A stretch of DNA of 64,000 bases from Nocardioides salarius. Lineage in GTDB: Bacteria > Actinomycetota > Actinomycetes > Propionibacteriales > Nocardioidaceae. The position numbers and the translations under genes were made by a program. The stretch spans positions 1 to 64,000 of the forward strand of contig NZ_JAFBBZ010000001.1 in the NCBI RefSeq assembly GCF_016907435.1, written 5' to 3'. The notes under the pieces are model-generated. The model was not told the DNA's origin. It saw only the letters and a program-made list of their open reading frames with translations, and ran no database searches. Shown here piece after piece: positions 8,586-16,950 of the stretch (position 1 is its first letter; each line of letters begins with the position of its first letter).

Positions 8586-9047
8586 ATGGAGTGGTGGAGC
8601 GACAACAGCTGGGTCGCCTGGCTCGGCCTCGCGGCCGCCCTGGGCGTCGTCGAGATGTTCAGCCTCGACCTGATCTTCATGATGCTCGCCGTCGGGGCGC
8701 TGACCGGCGCCGTGGCCGGCGCCTTCGACCTGCCGCTGGCCCTGCAGCTGCTCGCCGCCGCCGCGGCCTCCCTGGCGACGCTGACGCTGCTGCGCCCCCG
8801 CCTGATCACCCGGCTGCACGGCGGGCCCGAGCTCACCCTGGGCCACGACCGCCTCCTGGGCACCCAGGGCCAGGTCACCGTGCGCATCAGCGCCACCGAC
8901 GTCGGCCGGGTCCGCCTGGCGGGCGAGGAGTGGAGCGCCGCGCCGTACGACACCATGACCACCATCGAGCCGGGCGAGACCGTCGAGGTGCTGCAGATCC
9001 GCGGCGCCACGGCCTACGTGCACCCCGTCCCGCGCCTCGAGTCCTGA
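8586..9047 (+). CDS. NfeD family membrane protein
   Basis: The 153-residue protein has two or three hydrophobic helices within residues 10-75 (including SLDLIFMMLAVGALTGAVAG). A soluble C-terminal beta-barrel of the OB-fold NfeD type follows, including LLGTQGQVTVRIS and GRVRLAGEEWSAAP. Short NfeD proteins partner SPFH (stomatin/flotillin-like) proteins in membrane microdomains, and the next gene, 60 bp on, encodes exactly such a partner. The precise biochemical role of the pair is not established. Confidence 0.88.
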   Translation: MEWWSDNSWVAWLGLAAALGVVEMFSLDLIFMMLAVGALTGAVAGAFDLPLALQLLAAAAASLATLTLLRPRLITRLHGGPELTLGHDRLLGTQGQVTVRISATDVGRVRLAGEEWSAAPYDTMTTIEPGETVEVLQIRGATAYVHPVPRLES

Positions 9048-9107
9048 CCCACCCGCCAGAACCACCCGCTCGACCACCCCGCACGTCCCAACACCCGAGG
9101 AGAACTC

Positions 9108-10250
9108 ATGGGTCTCGCCATCCTCATCGTGGCCGCGGTGCTGTTCCTGTTCGTCGCCGTCGTGCTGGCCAAGACGATCCGGATCGTGCCGCAGGCGCGC
9201 GCCGCGATCGTCGAGCGCTTCGGCAAGTACAAGACCACCCTCTCGCCCGGCCTCAACATCGTGGTCCCGTTCATCGACAAGGTGCGCTACGTCATCGACA
9301 TGCGCGAGCAGGTCGTGAGCTTCCCGCCGCAGCCGGTGATCACCGAGGACAACCTGGTGGTCTCGATCGACACCGTCATCTACTTCCAGGTCACCGACTC
9401 GGTGGCCGCGACCTACGAGATCGCCAACTACATCCAGGCCGTCGAGCAGCTGACGATGACCACGCTGCGCAACATCGTCGGTGGCATGGACCTCGAGGAG
9501 ACGCTGACCAGCCGCGACGAGATCAACACGCGGCTGCGCGGGGTGCTCGACGAGGCCACCGGCAAGTGGGGCATCCGGGTCAACCGGGTCGAGCTCAAGG
9601 GCATCGACCCGCCGCCCTCCATCAAGGACTCGATGGAGAAGCAGATGCGCGCCGACCGCGACAAGCGCGCGCTGATCCTCACCGCCGAGGGCGAGCGCCA
9701 GTCGGCGATCCTGACCGCCGAGGGCCAGAAGCAGTCGGCGATCCTGACCGCCGAGGGTGACCGGGAGTCGCAGATCCTGCGCGCCCAGGCCGACCGGGAG
9801 TCGCAGATCCTGCGCGCCCAGGGTGAGGGCCAGGCCATCCAGACCGTCTTCCAGGCCATCCACGACGGCCGTCCCGACCAGTCGCTGCTGGCCTACCAGT
9901 ACCTGCAGATGATGCCCAAGATCGCCGAGGGCGACGCCAACAAGGTCTGGATCGTGCCCAGCGAGATCGGCAAGGCCCTCGAGGGGCTCGGCTCGACGAT
10001 GAACGACCTCAAGGGCATCCCCCAGGAGGTCGAGGGCCCGCTCAAGCGCGTCGACATGGGCCCCAGCGAGCCCAAGGTCCCCGAGACCGCCGGCAGCAGC
10101 GGCTCGAGCAACGCCGCGGTGCAGGCCGCCATCGAGGAGGCCGCGCGCGCCGCCAACCCGGGCCGGGCCCGCAGCGAGTCCGCGCAGAGCGACCCCGCGC
10201 CGACCGACCCCGCGCCGGGCGACCCCGCCCCGGGCGGCGGCTCGGAGTGA
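9108..10250 (+). CDS. SPFH/band 7 domain membrane protein (QmcA/stomatin-like)
   Basis: The 380-residue product has one N-terminal transmembrane helix (residues 2-22). The SPFH domain follows (about 25-185), including RFGKYKTTLSPGLNIVVPFID and MREQVVSFPPQPVITEDN. Residues 190-233 are a repeated 11-residue coiled-coil segment (ILTAEGxxxSx). The C-terminus is disordered with DPAP repeats. Such proteins oligomerise on membranes and pair with NfeD, the upstream gene. A GAGGAGA ribosome site sits just before ATG 9108. Confidence 0.9.
   Translation: MGLAILIVAAVLFLFVAVVLAKTIRIVPQARAAIVERFGKYKTTLSPGLNIVVPFIDKVRYVIDMREQVVSFPPQPVITEDNLVVSIDTVIYFQVTDSVAATYEIANYIQAVEQLTMTTLRNIVGGMDLEETLTSRDEINTRLRGVLDEATGKWGIRVNRVELKGIDPPPSIKDSMEKQMRADRDKRALILTAEGERQSAILTAEGQKQSAILTAEGDRESQILRAQADRESQILRAQGEGQAIQTVFQAIHDGRPDQSLLAYQYLQMMPKIAEGDANKVWIVPSEIGKALEGLGSTMNDLKGIPQEVEGPLKRVDMGPSEPKVPETAGSSGSSNAAVQAAIEEAARAANPGRARSESAQSDPAPTDPAPGDPAPGGGSE
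9675..9836 (+). repeat. 33-bp in-frame tandem repeats encoding an 11-residue coiled-coil unit
   Basis: Four 33-bp units begin at 9675, 9708, 9741 and 9774, and a partial fifth at 9807. They encode ILTAEGERQSA, ILTAEGQKQSA, ILTAEGDRESQ, ILRAQADRESQ and ILRAQGEGQA. The 11-residue period fits a right-handed hendecad coiled coil in the SPFH protein. Confidence 0.9.
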
Positions 10251-10260
10251 CCGGCCGCTG

Positions 10261-11031
10261 GTGAGCCTGCTCGAGACGGCCGCGATCCTGCTCGCCGGGG
10301 TCGCGGCCGGTTCCATCAACGCCGTCGTGGGCTCCGGCACGCTGATCACGTTCCCGACCCTGCTCGCCTTCGGTGTGCCACCGGTGACGGCGAACGTCTC
10401 CAACAACGTGGGCCTGGTCCCGGGGTCGTTGTCCGCGGCCTGGGGATACCGCCGAGAGCTCGCGGGCCAGCGCGCCCGGGTGCTGCGCCTGGGACTGGCC
10501 TCGCTGCTGGGCGGCCTGCTCGGCGCGGTGCTGCTGCTGGTGCTGCCCGAGGGCGCCTTCGCCACCATCGTCCCGGTGCTGGTGCTGCTCGGCGTGGTGC
10601 TGGTGGTCGTGCAACCGGCCATCTCGCGCCGGGTGGCGGCCCGCCGGGCCGCGCTCGGACCCGGCGCCGCCGCGCGCGACGGCGCCGCCTGGGTGTGGCC
10701 GGCCGTGCTGGCCACCGGCGTGTACGGCGGCTACTTCGGCGCCGCGCAGGGCGTGCTGCTGATGGGGGTGCTCGGGATCGGCGTCGAGGAGGGCCTGCAG
10801 CGCCTCAACGCCGTCAAGAACGTGCTGGCCGGCATCGTCAACGGGGTCGCGGCCGTGGTGTTCGTGGCCGTGGCCGACGTCGACTGGCGCATCGTCGCGG
10901 TGATCGCGGTCGGCGCGGTCGTCGGCGGCCAGCTGGGTGCCCACCTGGGGCGGCGGCTGCCGCCGCTGCTGCTGCGCGCGGTGATCGTCGCGGTCGGCAC
11001 CACCGCCTTCGTGGTGCTGGTGCTCGGCTGA
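10261..11031 (+). CDS. TauE/SafE family sulfite or organic-anion exporter
   Basis: The 256-residue protein is polytopic (about eight helices), with the family's paired motifs: the first half has AGSINAVVGSGTLITFPTL and the second half GVYGGYFGAAQGVLLMGVLG. TauE/SafE proteins move sulfite, sulfonates or related anions across the membrane; the substrate cannot be told here. The start is GTG at 10261, only 10 bp after the SPFH gene, so it is probably cotranscribed. Its stop directly abuts the stop of the convergent gene. Confidence 0.85.
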   Translation: MSLLETAAILLAGVAAGSINAVVGSGTLITFPTLLAFGVPPVTANVSNNVGLVPGSLSAAWGYRRELAGQRARVLRLGLASLLGGLLGAVLLLVLPEGAFATIVPVLVLLGVVLVVVQPAISRRVAARRAALGPGAAARDGAAWVWPAVLATGVYGGYFGAAQGVLLMGVLGIGVEEGLQRLNAVKNVLAGIVNGVAAVVFVAVADVDWRIVAVIAVGAVVGGQLGAHLGRRLPPLLLRAVIVAVGTTAFVVLVLG

Positions 11032-11421
11032 CTAGTCGGGCGCCGGGCCGCTCGCGCGGCCACGGGGCCCGGTGCGCAGGCCCATCAGCCCCGAGAGGAC
11101 GGCGCCGGAGGCGACGCCGCTCATCACGCGGGCGTCGAGGACCTCGAGGCCCTGCTCGCGCGGGGCCAGGTGGCCGGCCACGGCGTCGGCCAGGTCGACC
11201 CCCACGCCCAGCAGCACCAGGCCGGTGCGTCCGCGCCCGGACGCCGCCAGCGTGGCCACGCCGAGGGCGACCTCGCGCGAGCCGAAGAGCCGGGCCACGA
11301 ACCCCGCCTGCGGGTTGGCGGCCACGTCGACGCCGAACATCCGGGTGACGAGGTCGGGCCGGGCGAGGGCGGCGGCGCCGATGGCGATCCGGCCGAGGGA
11401 GAGTCCGGTGACGGGGTTCAT
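11032..11421 (-). CDS. Small hydrophobic protein resembling DUF4267
   Basis: The 129-residue protein has three or four hydrophobic helices (LSLGRIAIGAAALARP at the start, LVLLGVGVDLADAVAGHL in the middle). The GSREVALGVATL segment is typical of a small four-helix membrane family of the DUF4267 kind. No catalytic residues are evident. The start ATG 11421 is supported by a TAGGGT hexamer 6 nt upstream. Function unknown. Confidence 0.65.
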   Translation of the reverse strand: MNPVTGLSLGRIAIGAAALARPDLVTRMFGVDVAANPQAGFVARLFGSREVALGVATLAASGRGRTGLVLLGVGVDLADAVAGHLAPREQGLEVLDARVMSGVASGAVLSGLMGLRTGPRGRASGPAPD

Positions 11422-11427
11422 GCCCGG

Positions 11428-11433
11428 ACCCTA
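11428..11433 (-). promoter_or_regulatory. Putative -10 element of the DUF4267-like gene (leaderless)
   Basis: TAGGGT on the minus strand, 6 nt before ATG 11421. Confidence 0.45.
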
Positions 11434-11443
11434 GCGGCGATCC

Positions 11444-12424
11444 TCAGCCCGGGTGCGGCGTCTCGCCCACGTAGGCGCGGTGCCAGCGCTCGAGCTCGGC
11501 GTAGGCCCGCTGGCGCGCCTCGGGTCGGGAGAGCACGACGTCGTGCCGCGCCCCGGGCACCGCCACGTAGGTCACGTGCGCCCCCAGCGCCGTGGCCCAG
11601 CGGCGGATCTGCGGCACCTCCAGCACGATGTCGGCGGTGTGCACGTCGTCGCCCATCTCGGTGGGCACCGTCGAGCGGTCCGAGGAGAGCACCAGCACCG
11701 GCGCCGCCACGTCGAGCCCGCGCTGCAGCCGCGCGTGGCCGGTGCGCACCGCGCGCAACCACCCGACGTACACGGCGAAGGACTCGAGGGGCTTCCAGGT
11801 CAGGTCGAAGTCCCACTCGCCGCCGTGGTCGCGGTGCAGGCTGCGGCCGTAGAGCCCCGAGACGTCGCGGCGGATCTCGCGCATCGGCTGGCGCGCGCCG
11901 AGCTGCTTGATCACCGCGGTGCCCAGGGTGCGCAGCAGCACGCTGCCCTGAAGGTCGAGCCACGGCGAGTTGAGCACCACCCCGGCCAGCTGGGAGGGGC
12001 GGCGCCGGTCGAGCCACAGGGGCGTGACCAGGCCGCCGGTGGAGTGGGCGGCCACCACGACCTGCTCGTGGCCGTCGCGCTCGGTGATGCGCTGCCAGGC
12101 GACGTCGAGCTCGGCGTCGTAGTCGGCCAGGTCGGTGACGTACGTCGGGGTCTGCCCGGGCCGGATGGAGCGGCCGTACTTGCGCAGGTCGAGGGCGTAG
12201 AAGTCGTAGCCGCGCTCGAGCCACCACTGGGCGAACTCGGTCTGGAAGAAGTAGTCGGCGAAGCCGTGCACGTAGAGCACCGCACGTCGCGAGGGCCGGG
12301 GGGTGCGGTGGCTGACCAGGGTGGCGACGAGGGGGCCCTCGTGGTCCTCGCCGAGCTCGATGGTCTCGGCGAGCCAGGGCTCGCCCAGCACGTCGGTGAC
12401 GGCCTCGACGGGGTCGTGCGGCAT
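11444..12424 (-). CDS. Alpha/beta hydrolase (monoacylglycerol lipase/serine aminopeptidase type)
   Basis: The 326-residue cytosolic enzyme has the oxyanion motif YVHGFADYF near residue 51 and the nucleophile elbow AAHSTGG near residue 125 (Ser between His and Thr). An acidic residue is likely in VLVLSSDRST, and the catalytic His in GARHDVVLS. This layout is that of the serine aminopeptidase S33/lysophospholipase group, so the likely substrate is an ester or lipid. The GDPD gene lies 12 bp upstream on the same strand, so a phospholipid-turnover pair is possible. Confidence 0.85.
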   Translation of the reverse strand: MPHDPVEAVTDVLGEPWLAETIELGEDHEGPLVATLVSHRTPRPSRRAVLYVHGFADYFFQTEFAQWWLERGYDFYALDLRKYGRSIRPGQTPTYVTDLADYDAELDVAWQRITERDGHEQVVVAAHSTGGLVTPLWLDRRRPSQLAGVVLNSPWLDLQGSVLLRTLGTAVIKQLGARQPMREIRRDVSGLYGRSLHRDHGGEWDFDLTWKPLESFAVYVGWLRAVRTGHARLQRGLDVAAPVLVLSSDRSTVPTEMGDDVHTADIVLEVPQIRRWATALGAHVTYVAVPGARHDVVLSRPEARQRAYAELERWHRAYVGETPHPG

Positions 12425-12436
12425 GGCTGAAGCCTC

Positions 12437-13288
12437 TCAGTCCGGCTGGCGCCGGGTGCGCGGGGCCCGTGGGGGCCGGGGGGTGCGCCCGCTGCGGTGG
12501 CGGGGGTAGCCGTCGCGGGCGGTCAGGGCCAGCGCCGGCTCGTTGCTGGTGACCAGCCAGGCCCGGCCCGGTCGCATCCAGTAGCGCAGCGAGTCCTCGG
12601 TGTCGACGGTCCACACCAGCAGCGGCAGGCCGCGGCGCCGGGCGAAGGCCGCGACGCCGAAGCGGGCCAGGGTGTGCTTGGCGACCACCAGGTTGGCCCG
12701 GGACTCGGTGTAGCGCAGTCGGGGGAGCAGCTCGGAGGCGCGGATCCGCGCCTGGCGGTGCCAGGGGAGCCCCCGCACGCTGCGCCCCAGCGACAGGCCC
12801 ACCAGCAGGTCGTGGCCCTCGGCGTCCGACCAGTCGCGGACCGCCCGCACGGCCTTGTCCTCCAGGGTGGTGACGATGACCTGGTCGGCGCCCAGCACCT
12901 GCACCGCCCGCCGGGCGGCCTGCACCTCCCACGTGGCGGCGGGCTCGGCGTACAGGCTGGCGGGCGAGGTGAACTTCAGGTCGATGTGGGCCCGGGTGAC
13001 CCCGGCCAGGGCGTCCAGCACCTCCTCGTAGCGCAGGAAGTGCGGCGCCCGCGACGAGAACTCCTCGAAGCTCAGCGCGGCCAGGGGCACCCGCCGCTCC
13101 TCCACCCACATCCAGTCGTCGTGGTAGAGCACCAGGACGCCGTCGGCGCAGCGCTGCACGTCGAACTCCACGAAGTCGACGTCGAGGTCCAGCGCGTTCT
13201 CGAGGGCGACCCGGGTGTTCTCGAGCGCCCGGTCGCCACCGGCGCCGCAACGGTGGGCACTGACCAGCACCGGCTCCTTGGCACGCAC
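12437..13288 (-). CDS. Glycerophosphodiester phosphodiesterase family protein
   Basis: The 283-residue protein has the GDPD hallmark: SAHRCGAGGDRALENT near the start (the HRG..PENT motif, here HRC..LENT), then FVEFDVQRCADGVLVLYHDD carrying the metal-binding Glu-Asp pair and catalytic His. The C-terminus is basic and Pro/Arg-rich. GDPDs cleave glycerophosphodiesters to glycerol-3-phosphate and an alcohol. The start is uncertain. GTG 13288 lies inside a 17-bp hairpin, while GTG 13270, six codons on, lies outside it and follows AAGGAG at a short 3-nt spacing. Confidence 0.85.
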   Translation of the reverse strand: MRAKEPVLVSAHRCGAGGDRALENTRVALENALDLDVDFVEFDVQRCADGVLVLYHDDWMWVEERRVPLAALSFEEFSSRAPHFLRYEEVLDALAGVTRAHIDLKFTSPASLYAEPAATWEVQAARRAVQVLGADQVIVTTLEDKAVRAVRDWSDAEGHDLLVGLSLGRSVRGLPWHRQARIRASELLPRLRYTESRANLVVAKHTLARFGVAAFARRRGLPLLVWTVDTEDSLRYWMRPGRAWLVTSNEPALALTARDGYPRHRSGRTPRPPRAPRTRRQPD

Positions 13289-13324
13289 GGGGCGCCACTC
13301 TACGGACAGTGGCGCCCCGTGCGT
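13283..13324 (-). terminator. 17-bp hairpin between katA and the GDPD gene
   Basis: The arms 13283-13299 and 13308-13324 are perfectly complementary and enclose an 8-nt loop. The hairpin starts 11 nt after the catalase stop codon and has no T-tract, as is common for terminators in GC-rich actinobacteria. It overlaps the first possible GDPD start codon (13286-13288), so it could also limit GDPD translation. Confidence 0.65.
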
Positions 13325-13335
13325 CGCGGACGGGC

Positions 13336-14835
13336 TCAGACCGTCTCGAGCGCCTCGGTGGGGTGCGGCGCGGGGTCGCCGTGCTGGCCGGCCCGCACGG
13401 CGTCCTCGATGCGCTTGCCGATCTGCTCGTCGACGTTGCGCCAGTACTCGAAGGCACGCTCGAGCACCGGCTCGCTGACGCCGCCCGCCAGGTGGCCGGC
13501 GACGTTGGAGACGAACCGCTCGCGGGCCGCGTCGTCCCAGACCTCGTTGACCATCGTGCGCGCCTGGCCGAAGTCGTCGTCCTCGGGGCGCAGCGTGTAC
13601 GCCTCGCGGACCATGGCGCCGTCGGTCTCCCAGCCGTCCTCGGCCGGCCCGGTCAGGTCGGAGAAGGGGCCGTCGTAGGAGTTCGGGGCGTACTTCGACC
13701 GATCGCCGGTGTGGTCGTAGGCCATCGGCCCGTCGAACTGGTAGGTGTAGGCGCCCTCGACACGGTGCCGGTTGACCGGCAGCTGCTGGTAGTTCGGCCC
13801 GATCCGGTAGCGGTGGGTGTCGGCGTAGGCGAAGACCCGGCCGAGCAGCATCTTGTCGGGCGAGAAGCCGATGCCCGGCACGATCGCGGAGGGCTCGAAG
13901 GCGGCCTGCTCGATCTGCGCGAAGTGGTTCTCGGGGTTGGTGTGCAGGGTCATCCTGCCGACCTCGATGAGCGGGTAGTCGCCGTGCGGCCACACCTTGG
14001 TCAGGTCGAAGGGGTTGAACCGGTAGGTCTTGGCGTCCTCGTAGGGCATCACCTGCACCTTGAGGGTCCAGCTGGGGTGCTCGCCGGCCTCGATGGTGTC
14101 GAAGAGGTCGCGGCGGTGGAAGTCGGAGTCCTCGCCGGCGATCCGGTTGGCGTCCTCCTGGGTCAGGCACTCCACGCCCTGGTCGGAGATGAAGTGGAAC
14201 TTCACCCACGACTTCTCCCCGGCCTCGTTGTAGAGCATGTAGGTGTGGCTGCCGTAGCCGTTCATGTGCCGCCACGTCTTCGGGATGCCGCGGTCGCCCA
14301 TCAACCAGGTCACCTGGTGGGCCGACTCGGGGTTCAGCGTCCAGAAGTCCCACTGCATGTCGTTGTCGCGCAGGCCGTTGGCGCCGCGCCGCTTCTGGCT
14401 GCGGATGAAGTGCGGGAACTTCATCGTGTCGCGCACGAAGAAGACCGGCGTGTTGTTGCCGACCAGGTCCCAGTTGCCCTCGGAGGTGTAGAACTTCAGC
14501 GAGAAGCCGCGCGGGTCGCGCCAGGTGTCGGGGGAGCCCATCTCGCCGGCGACGGTCGAGAAGCGGGCGAGCATGTCGGTCCGCGCACCCGGCTGCAGCA
14601 CGGCGGCCTTGGTGTACTGCGAGATGTCGCCGGTGATCTCGAGGGTGCCGAACGCGCCGGAGCCCTTCGCGTGCACGTTGCGCTCGGGCACCCGCTCACG
14701 GTTGAAGTGGGCCATCTGCTCGATGAAGTGGTGGTCGTGCAGCAGGATCGGGCCGTCGGGGCCGACGGTGAGGCTGTTGCGGTCGCTCGGGGCGGGGGCG
14801 CCGTTGCCGGCGGTGGAGCCGTGGTGCTGGGTCAT
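13336..14835 (-). CDS. katA: Monofunctional heme catalase (small-subunit clade)
   Basis: This 499-residue enzyme converts hydrogen peroxide to water and oxygen. The active-site His lies in [16 protein letters not shown] near residue 57. The distal Asn region [11 protein letters not shown] follows near residue 130. The heme-ligand Tyr lies in [16 protein letters not shown] near residue 340. The length matches clade 3 small-subunit catalases. GGAGGGA just before ATG 14835 decides the start; an upstream in-frame ATG at 14898 falls inside the palindrome. No Fur-like catR or furA gene is adjacent, so any peroxide regulator acts from elsewhere. Confidence 0.96.
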   Translation of the reverse strand: MTQHHGSTAGNGAPAPSDRNSLTVGPDGPILLHDHHFIEQMAHFNRERVPERNVHAKGSGAFGTLEITGDISQYTKAAVLQPGARTDMLARFSTVAGEMGSPDTWRDPRGFSLKFYTSEGNWDLVGNNTPVFFVRDTMKFPHFIRSQKRRGANGLRDNDMQWDFWTLNPESAHQVTWLMGDRGIPKTWRHMNGYGSHTYMLYNEAGEKSWVKFHFISDQGVECLTQEDANRIAGEDSDFHRRDLFDTIEAGEHPSWTLKVQVMPYEDAKTYRFNPFDLTKVWPHGDYPLIEVGRMTLHTNPENHFAQIEQAAFEPSAIVPGIGFSPDKMLLGRVFAYADTHRYRIGPNYQQLPVNRHRVEGAYTYQFDGPMAYDHTGDRSKYAPNSYDGPFSDLTGPAEDGWETDGAMVREAYTLRPEDDDFGQARTMVNEVWDDAARERFVSNVAGHLAGGVSEPVLERAFEYWRNVDEQIGKRIEDAVRAGQHGDPAPHPTEALETV

Positions 14836-14881
14836 CGAGGTCCCTCCTGGGGGTCGTGGATCACCCACCACCCTGCCGCTC

Positions 14882-14902
14882 TTTCTTGATCCGGTCAAGA
14901 AA
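14882..14902. promoter_or_regulatory. Operator-like palindrome upstream of catalase
   Basis: The inverted repeat TTTCTTGA-tccgg-TCAAGAAA is perfect over 8 bp per arm and strikingly AT-rich for this genome. It lies 47 bp upstream of the catalase ATG and 58 bp upstream of the divergent phosphatase gene. A dimeric regulator such as a Fur-family peroxide sensor is the obvious candidate, but none is encoded nearby. Confidence 0.6.
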
Positions 14903-14946
14903 ACTCTCCTTCGGGTGTGTCCGGGTCGCGGAGGGCCGGCACGGCC

Positions 14947-14952
14947 TAGTCT
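14947..14952 (+). promoter_or_regulatory. Putative -10 element of the SpoIIE-type phosphatase gene
   Basis: TAGTCT ends 7 nt before GTG 14960 and favours that start over the in-frame ATG at 14981. Confidence 0.45.
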
Positions 14953-14959
14953 TCGGCCG

Positions 14960-16123
14960 GTGACCTCGAGGCCGGCGCAGATGTGGACGCAGGTCGTGCG
15001 CTACGTGCAGGACCGGGTCGACGGATGGCGCTCGGGGAGCCCGGCCAGCCAGCGCTACGTGGCCGTGGTGCTGCTCGTGCTGCTCACCCTGACCCTGGTG
15101 GTCTCGTCCTTCGCCTACTGGCTGGCGCCGGTGGGGCCGGTGTTCGTGTGGCTCCTCGTCGGGATGCTGCTGCTGCGCTTCCGTCCGCTGGTCCTGGTCA
15201 CCACCTGGGGAGTCGTGGGCACCGTCGCGGTCGCGGTGGCCGACGCCGTCGGCCCCCAGGAGCTCGACGCCGCCCGGGTCACCGCCACCATCACCCTGGT
15301 GGTCGCCGCTGCCCTGGTCCTGCTGCAGTCGAGCCGGCAGCGCAGCGGCCTGCCGACCCTGCTCGGCGAGTCCGTCCTCTCCGACCTGCGCGACCGGCTC
15401 CAGCGCCAGGGCGTCGTGCCGCCCCTCCCGGCGGGCTGGAGCAGCGAGAGCGCGATGCTGGCCGCCGACTCGGTGGGCTACGCCGGCGACTTCCTGGTCG
15501 CCCGCCTCGACGAGGAGGCCCGGTGCCTGGAGATGATCCTGGTCGACGTGGTGGGCAAGGGCGTGGCCGCCGGCACCGCCGCGCTCCAGTTCGCGGGCGC
15601 GCTCGGCGGCCTGCTGGGCGCGGTGCCGCCACGCCGGCTGGTGGCCGCGGCCAACGACTTCCTGCTGCGCCAGGAGTCCGACGAGGCGTTCGCCACCGCC
15701 GTGCACGTGCGCCTCGACCTGTGCAGCGGCGACTACGAGGTGCTCAGCGCCGGGCACCCGCCGGTGCTCAGGCTCGACCGCGCCGACGGCGGCTGGCGCG
15801 TCGACACCGCCCGGGGCACCGCGCTCGGTGTCACCGTGCAGGCCGAGGCGGAGCCGAGCCGCGGCCGGCTGGAGCCCGGGGACGCCCTGATGTTCTACAC
15901 CGACGGTGTCGTCGAGCGCCCCGGCCAGGACATCGACGCGGGCATCGAGTGGCTGCGCAGCACCGCCACCGAGCTGACGGGGCCGACCGGGCCCGCCGGA
16001 CCCACCGGCCTGGCTGGACTGCCGCGGCGCGTGCTGCGCCGTGTCGCCCGCGGCGACGACGACCGCGCCGTCCTGGTGCTGCACCGCCTGCCCACCCCCG
16101 ACCCGGCCCGAACTTCGCGCTGA
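14960..16123 (+). CDS. Membrane-anchored PP2C/SpoIIE-type serine phosphatase
   Basis: The 387-residue protein has four hydrophobic helices at about residues 32-125. The cytosolic SpoIIE/PP2C domain follows (about 150-385), with [42 protein letters not shown] and MFYTDGVVE. These are the strands and metal-binding Asp positions of RsbU/SpoIIE-like phosphatases, which normally dephosphorylate anti-sigma-factor antagonists. No sigma or anti-sigma gene is adjacent. There is no PAS, GAF or HAMP sensor; the membrane part itself may sense. A 22-bp repeat covers the stop codon. Confidence 0.88.
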   Translation: MTSRPAQMWTQVVRYVQDRVDGWRSGSPASQRYVAVVLLVLLTLTLVVSSFAYWLAPVGPVFVWLLVGMLLLRFRPLVLVTTWGVVGTVAVAVADAVGPQELDAARVTATITLVVAAALVLLQSSRQRSGLPTLLGESVLSDLRDRLQRQGVVPPLPAGWSSESAMLAADSVGYAGDFLVARLDEEARCLEMILVDVVGKGVAAGTAALQFAGALGGLLGAVPPRRLVAAANDFLLRQESDEAFATAVHVRLDLCSGDYEVLSAGHPPVLRLDRADGGWRVDTARGTALGVTVQAEAEPSRGRLEPGDALMFYTDGVVERPGQDIDAGIEWLRSTATELTGPTGPAGPTGLAGLPRRVLRRVARGDDDRAVLVLHRLPTPDPARTSR

Positions 16124-16160
16124 CCCGGCCCGGATCTCGCGCTGAGCCGGCCCGGACCGG
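16101..16160 (+). repeat. Imperfect 22-bp tandem repeat across the phosphatase stop codon
   Basis: Unit 1 (16101-16122) and unit 2 (16123-16144) agree at 19 of 22 positions; a partial third unit starts at 16145. The repeat covers the end of the phosphatase gene and the gap before the sortase gene. Confidence 0.7.
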
Positions 16161-16206
16161 CAGGGGTGGGTGTGGGCCAGGGGTGGCGTCGGGCAGGGTG
16201 GAGGAT

Positions 16207-16872
16207 GTGCCGCCCCTCTCGATGGACCACTACCGACGACGGGTCCTCGGCGTCGCGGCAGCCGCCGCGCTGGGCCTCCTGGTGGTGCTGGTGGCCGTCG
16301 TCGCGACCCGGCCGGGTGACGAGGCGCCGCGACCCCCGGCCTCCGCGCAGACCGACGCGCCGGCCTCCGAGGACGCGGTGGCGGCCGGGGTCGACACCAC
16401 GCAAAAGGCGACGTACGCCGAGACCCGTCGCGCCGACCCGGACCGCCTGCGGATCCCCGCCCTCGGCGTGGACGCCCCGGTGCTGGCCGTGGAGGCGCCG
16501 GGCCGGGTGCTCGTGCCACCCCGGGACCCCCAGCGGCTGGGCTGGTGGTCGCAGGGTGCCCGCCCGGGCGCGACCACCGGCAGCGCCCTGGTCGTGGGCC
16601 ACACCGTGCACGGCGGCGGGGGAGCCCTCGACGACCTCGAGACCCTCGAGGCGGGCGACCGGATGACGGTGCGCGCGGACGGCGCCGACCTGGACTACGA
16701 GGTGCGCAGCGTGCGGGTCTACGACAAGGGCCGGATCGCCCGCGACGCGGGGCGCCTCTTCAGCCAGGAGGTCGCCGGACGGCTCGTGGTGCTGACCTGC
16801 GAGGACTGGGACGGACGCGCCTACCGCAGCAACGTGGTCGTGGTCGCCGCACCGGTCGAGGCCGGTGCCTGA
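16207..16872 (+). CDS. Class F sortase
   Basis: The 221-residue protein has an N-terminal membrane anchor (AAAAALGLLVVLVAVVA), an Ala/Pro/Asp-rich linker, and a sortase domain from about residue 75. The catalytic His lies in LVVGHTVHG, the Cys in VVLTCEDWDG, and the Arg in AYRSNVVVV. Class F sortases attach sorting-signal proteins in high-GC actinobacteria; no LPxTG-type substrate gene is adjacent. The start is uncertain: GTG 16207 follows a CAGGGT hexamer by 7 nt, and ATG 16222 would give MDHYRRR. Confidence 0.88.
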   Translation: MPPLSMDHYRRRVLGVAAAAALGLLVVLVAVVATRPGDEAPRPPASAQTDAPASEDAVAAGVDTTQKATYAETRRADPDRLRIPALGVDAPVLAVEAPGRVLVPPRDPQRLGWWSQGARPGATTGSALVVGHTVHGGGGALDDLETLEAGDRMTVRADGADLDYEVRSVRVYDKGRIARDAGRLFSQEVAGRLVVLTCEDWDGRAYRSNVVVVAAPVEAGA

Positions 16873-16950
16873 GCCGGGGGGAACATCCGGCTCGGCCCCG
16901 TCGTTGACCGGGCAGTTCGCATTTCAACCATCTTCGGAGGCGTCAGCACC

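Noticed and set aside
9675..9836. CRISPR-like repeat array
   Set aside because: The 33-bp units are contiguous, in frame and coding, with no spacers.
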